NCBI GenBank assembly: GCA_027596195.1
Contig: JADGJG010000428.1
Span: 1 to 20,385, forward strand
Length of the DNA stretch: 20,385 bases
Reading direction: 5' to 3'
DNA from: Podochytrium sp. JEL0797
Lineage: Eukaryota > Chytridiomycota > Chytridiomycetes > Chytridiales > Chytriomycetaceae
Part shown: in pieces, positions 17,467 to 20,385 of the stretch
How the letters are laid out: every line of letters starts with the position of its first letter
How positions within the stretch are numbered: position 1 is the first letter of the stretch
Notes under the pieces: generated by a model
Seen by the model: the letters and a program-made list of their open reading frames with translations, nothing else
What the model was told of the DNA's origin: nothing
Databases searched by the model: none
Made by a program: the position numbers and the translations under genes

Positions 17467-18401
17467 TTAGATATATCCCTTCTCGTCTGAATATTCGTCA
17501 TCCTCCTCACCCTCTTCCAAATTTTGGCCCACATGGCTGGACAAGAATGCCATCGACGCATCACTGAGCGTGAGTCTCAACTCACGCACCACCGTTGCGA
17601 GGTTCCGATCCGCAGCCCACAACGCAAACGCGAGTCTCTTGTCCGAATGCGCCACATACTCCTTCAAATCCGGCCAAATTCTCTTATACTCAAGCAACGT
17701 GTGTTTGTCAACACTCACGTACATATCCTCGACATCTTTCCCGCTTCCCTCCACCACCACACCGGGCGCCTCGAGCCACAACTCAATCGCTTCATACGTG
17801 TCGTCTGTGGACATGGTAAACGCTCTCGCCACAAACTCAAACACGTTCACACCCTTGGCACTCGGAAGCGTGAGCACCATCGCGAGAACCTCCAAGTTTA
17901 CTGGGTAATCATCCTCGTTCGTCATATACTCGACCATATCCTCAAAGTACTTTTCAACCACGTCAGACGAGTCCATGAAGTCGAAAATGTTGCCCTCCGA
18001 GAGGTTTTCGACCACTTTTTCGAATCCTTCTCCCAAGGGCAGATTGGGGCGCCCTTGCATAAGAACAGAGACGAGGTCTTCAAATCCCTTTATGCATGCT
18101 TTCAGAAATGTGTCCGAGAAGTCGACTTTGGCGGCAACCTCTGGGTTCTGGAGGACCACACTGACAATTTGGACAAACTCTTTCTGATCTCCATGGGAAT
18201 CCGTGGCTTCTCCCAAAGGCGGACGACAAGGACAATGCGTCCAAGTGTGGAAACGCAAGTTCGAAAGCCTCCGTGCGTCTACCTTCGACGCGCCAGGTGG
18301 CAGTGGCGGCAGTTTGGAGGGCCGGGCGGAACTTTTCGCGTTTGAGTGTCAAGATTCGCGAAATGACGGCTTGAGCAACATCAGGAGGAATATAGACATT
18401 G
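17467..18401 (-). pseudogene. Decayed paralogue of the F-box/ankyrin-like gene, copy 2
   Basis: Same open part (18258-17467, 263 residues), same frame break at 18211-18214, same internal deletion and same truncated start as copy 1. The only difference I see is a silent one at 17596 (GCT to GCA for Ala). The damage therefore predates the divergence of the two units. Confidence 0.72.
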
Positions 18402-18417
18402 CTGAGACGTGTGGAGC

Positions 18418-18423
18418 TTTATT
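18418..18423 (-). terminator. AATAAA poly(A) signal of the F-box gene, copy 2
   Basis: TTTATT on the plus strand, 56 nt past the stop of the F-box gene copy 2. Confidence 0.65.
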
Positions 18424-18478
18424 TAGATGGGTGGACGCTAAAAAAAGTGTATAGTGCCCAAAAAAATCCTCCGCAAAC

Positions 18479-20302
18479 TCATTTCCCACTCTCCTTCAAC
18501 TGTTGGTTAATATGGCTCGATAAAATGGCTTGCGACGCATCACTGAGCGTGAGTCTCAACTCACGCACCACACTCGCCAGGTTCTGATCACCAGCCCACA
18601 ACGCAAACGCAAGTCTCTTGTCCGCGTGCGCCGAATACTCCTTCAAATCGGGCCACATCCTCTTATCCTCCACAAACACGCGAGCCACCGCCCCGTGACC
18701 CTCTGTGTCGACGCTCGCGTACATTCCCGTGATCGCTTCACTGCTTCCCTTGACCACCACGTCGGACGCCTTGAGACACAACTGAATCGCTTCGAGCGCG
18801 CCATCGGTGCACAATGTCCCCACTTTCGCAACAAACTCAAACACATTCATGCCTCTGGATCTGGGGAGGCTGAGCACCATTTTCAGAATGTCCAGATTGA
18901 TGGGCAAGTTATCTTCATTTGTGGTCCAGGAGAGGACAAGCTTGAAGTACTTTTTGACGATTCTAGAAGAGTCCAAGTACTCAAAGAGGCAGCGAGAAAA
19001 GCCGACGAGGCCCAAGTAGGATGCGGTCATGCACAGGTCCGCAAGGTCGATGCCTTTGGGGCATTTCGGATGCGCAAGGAGCAGTTCGAATATGGGCATG
19101 TGCCCGTCTCTGTAGCGAATTTCTCCAATGGTTTCAGCCATGTCTTCCAAAATGTCGTGAAAGTCGGTGTCGAAGGTCAAGAATGGGACCACACTTTTAA
19201 ACAGCACCAAGCTACCCTTCTTGGCACTAACGCTAATGACCTCGGAAAAGTCGATTCCTTCGGGGGAAACGGGATATTTCAAGAACTCGGTGATGAGGAC
19301 GATCGACGAATACTCACACCCCTCCTCCTCAACATTTTCAACCACATTTTGGAAGCCTTGCTCCAACGGGAGGTCATCACAATATTGCATCAGCAGAAAA
19401 ACAAGCTTGTCGTAGTGGCTGGTGCACGCAAACTCAAAATAATCCGAAAAGTCCACCTCGTCAGCAACATCCGGATTCTTAAAGACTATTTCCACCATTT
19501 CGAGAAGCTCTTTGGCGGTCCCGTAGATTCCTGTTGCTTCGATAAAGGCGTCTGACAATTTTGACACGCCCAAATGGGGTAGCACCAGTTCGAAGGCATC
19601 CTTATACAGGTATTCAAGGAGCCAGTTGGTGATGATGGAAGACTGGAGGGCAGGGCGAGACTTTTCTGGTTTGAGTGTCATGATTCGCGACACGACATCT
19701 TTCACAACAGCATGAGAAATATGGATTCGGCCGCTTTCGAAAATCCGCCACAGTTTCGCCGAGTTTCCGTCCTTGTCGTACACGGTGAGGTGGTTGGCGC
19801 GACCGGCAAAGCATTCCAACAGAAACGCGGTCTTGTAATTCAGGGGAAGACTGTCGAAAAACTCTCTGGAAATTTCACAGAGCTCTTTGATTACTTCAGA
19901 GCTAAAAGCCATGGGGTCATCAGGGGGAGGTGGAGGTGGGGGGTTTGCGGGGAACGGTTCGACAATTGGCACGACTCTTCCTTGATTGACGAGGTGAGAC
20001 GACGCGTATACCAGGTCGGAGAGTAAAAACCCAAACAGGGCTTTTGAAGAGAAAGCCAGGTCTCCGAGAAACAAGTCGATGGGGAGATATTTGGCGATTT
20101 GACGGAGAATTTCTGGCGGCAGAGAATAAATGGGGGCCGAATAATCGCCAACATGAGTTTCTAGGACTGGACGTGGAATGCCGCCTCGGTTTCCCCTTTT
20201 CTTCGGTTTCTCAGTGGGAGATTCGACGGAATATTCGACCAGATCGTGCCAGTCATCGTAGTCCATTGGAAACAGGTCACCTTCCTCATCGTCGTCGTCC
20301 AT
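18479..20302 (-). CDS. F-box protein with degenerate ankyrin-like repeats, copy 2
   Basis: 607 residues, identical to copy 1, with no base difference that I can see. The F-box-like segment at residues about 59-105, the polyproline run and the four 68-residue ankyrin-like units are intact. Its ATG at 20302 lies 36 nt from the terminal G47, so its promoter falls in or beyond the homopolymer. Confidence 0.82.
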   Translation of the reverse strand: MDDDDEEGDLFPMDYDDWHDLVEYSVESPTEKPKKRGNRGGIPRPVLETHVGDYSAPIYSLPPEILRQIAKYLPIDLFLGDLAFSSKALFGFLLSDLVYASSHLVNQGRVVPIVEPFPANPPPPPPPDDPMAFSSEVIKELCEISREFFDSLPLNYKTAFLLECFAGRANHLTVYDKDGNSAKLWRIFESGRIHISHAVVKDVVSRIMTLKPEKSRPALQSSIITNWLLEYLYKDAFELVLPHLGVSKLSDAFIEATGIYGTAKELLEMVEIVFKNPDVADEVDFSDYFEFACTSHYDKLVFLLMQYCDDLPLEQGFQNVVENVEEEGCEYSSIVLITEFLKYPVSPEGIDFSEVISVSAKKGSLVLFKSVVPFLTFDTDFHDILEDMAETIGEIRYRDGHMPIFELLLAHPKCPKGIDLADLCMTASYLGLVGFSRCLFEYLDSSRIVKKYFKLVLSWTTNEDNLPINLDILKMVLSLPRSRGMNVFEFVAKVGTLCTDGALEAIQLCLKASDVVVKGSSEAITGMYASVDTEGHGAVARVFVEDKRMWPDLKEYSAHADKRLAFALWAGDQNLASVVRELRLTLSDASQAILSSHINQQLKESGK

Positions 20303-20336
20303 TGGAAATGCAGTTTAAACAAAGGAAAAATGGAAG

Positions 20337-20338
<2 letters not shown>

Positions 20339-20385
<47 letters not shown>
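20339..20385. repeat. G47 homopolymer at the right end
   Basis: 47 uninterrupted G, the same number as at 15036-15082, ending at the last base of the window. It corresponds exactly to the end of unit 1. Confidence 0.95.

Larger units (their letters stand above)
15083..20385. repeat. 5.3-kb duplicated unit, copy 2
   Basis: 5303 nt, direct repeat of 9795-15082. I see no difference in the first 793 nt. Differences lie from 15876 to 17596. After 17596 I see none to the end. The unit ends in G47, exactly at the end of the window. Confidence 0.97.

Noticed and set aside
9795..20385. Transposon or retroelement as cause of the duplication
   Set aside because: I see no terminal inverted repeats, target-site duplication, transposase, integrase or reverse transcriptase in or around either unit.

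Overview
The window looks like a complete small contig from a filamentous or zoosporic fungus. It has short introns (59 to 134 nt) with GTGAGT-type donors, a perfect TACTAAC branch point in one of them, compact intergenic spaces, and a fungal-type pirin. The F-box protein with degenerate ankyrin-like repeats is a family often expanded in chytrids, so Chytridiomycota is my best guess, at low confidence. The contig starts in a C homopolymer (1-73) and ends in a G homopolymer (20339-20385). Both outward-facing 3' strands are therefore poly-G.

Layout. (a) 110-8473, + strand: the 3' part of a very long coiled-coil gene, at least 8 exons and 2633 codons, whose 5' end is lost in the poly-C contig end. 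(b) 8738-9628, +: a RING-H2 protein with an N-terminal beta-type domain. (c) 9745-9798: a promoter with a 12-bp inverted repeat that carries a CCAAT box on each strand, followed by a TATA-like box. (d) 9795-15082: a 5.29-kb unit holding a pirin gene (+), a two-exon gene with an acidic tail (+), a decayed F-box-family paralogue (-) and an intact F-box/ankyrin-like gene (-), ending in G47. (e) 15083-20385: the same unit again, ending in G47 at the contig end.

The two units are almost identical at both ends but differ clearly around the 3' end of pirin, its downstream spacer and the acidic-tail gene. They are therefore not one sequence assembled twice. They could be two haplotypes joined head to tail at a poly-G barrier, or a real recent tandem duplication. 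The internal junction is G47, and the contig ends at exactly the equivalent base with the same G47, which makes an assembly join a serious possibility.

I see no operon-like pathway. The coiled-coil, RING and pirin genes are independent, head-to-tail genes. Inside the duplicated unit the acidic-tail gene and the decayed F-box paralogue converge with one base between their stop codons. The two F-box relatives lie in tandem on the minus strand. I found no tRNA, rRNA, CRISPR array, transposase or telomere repeat.
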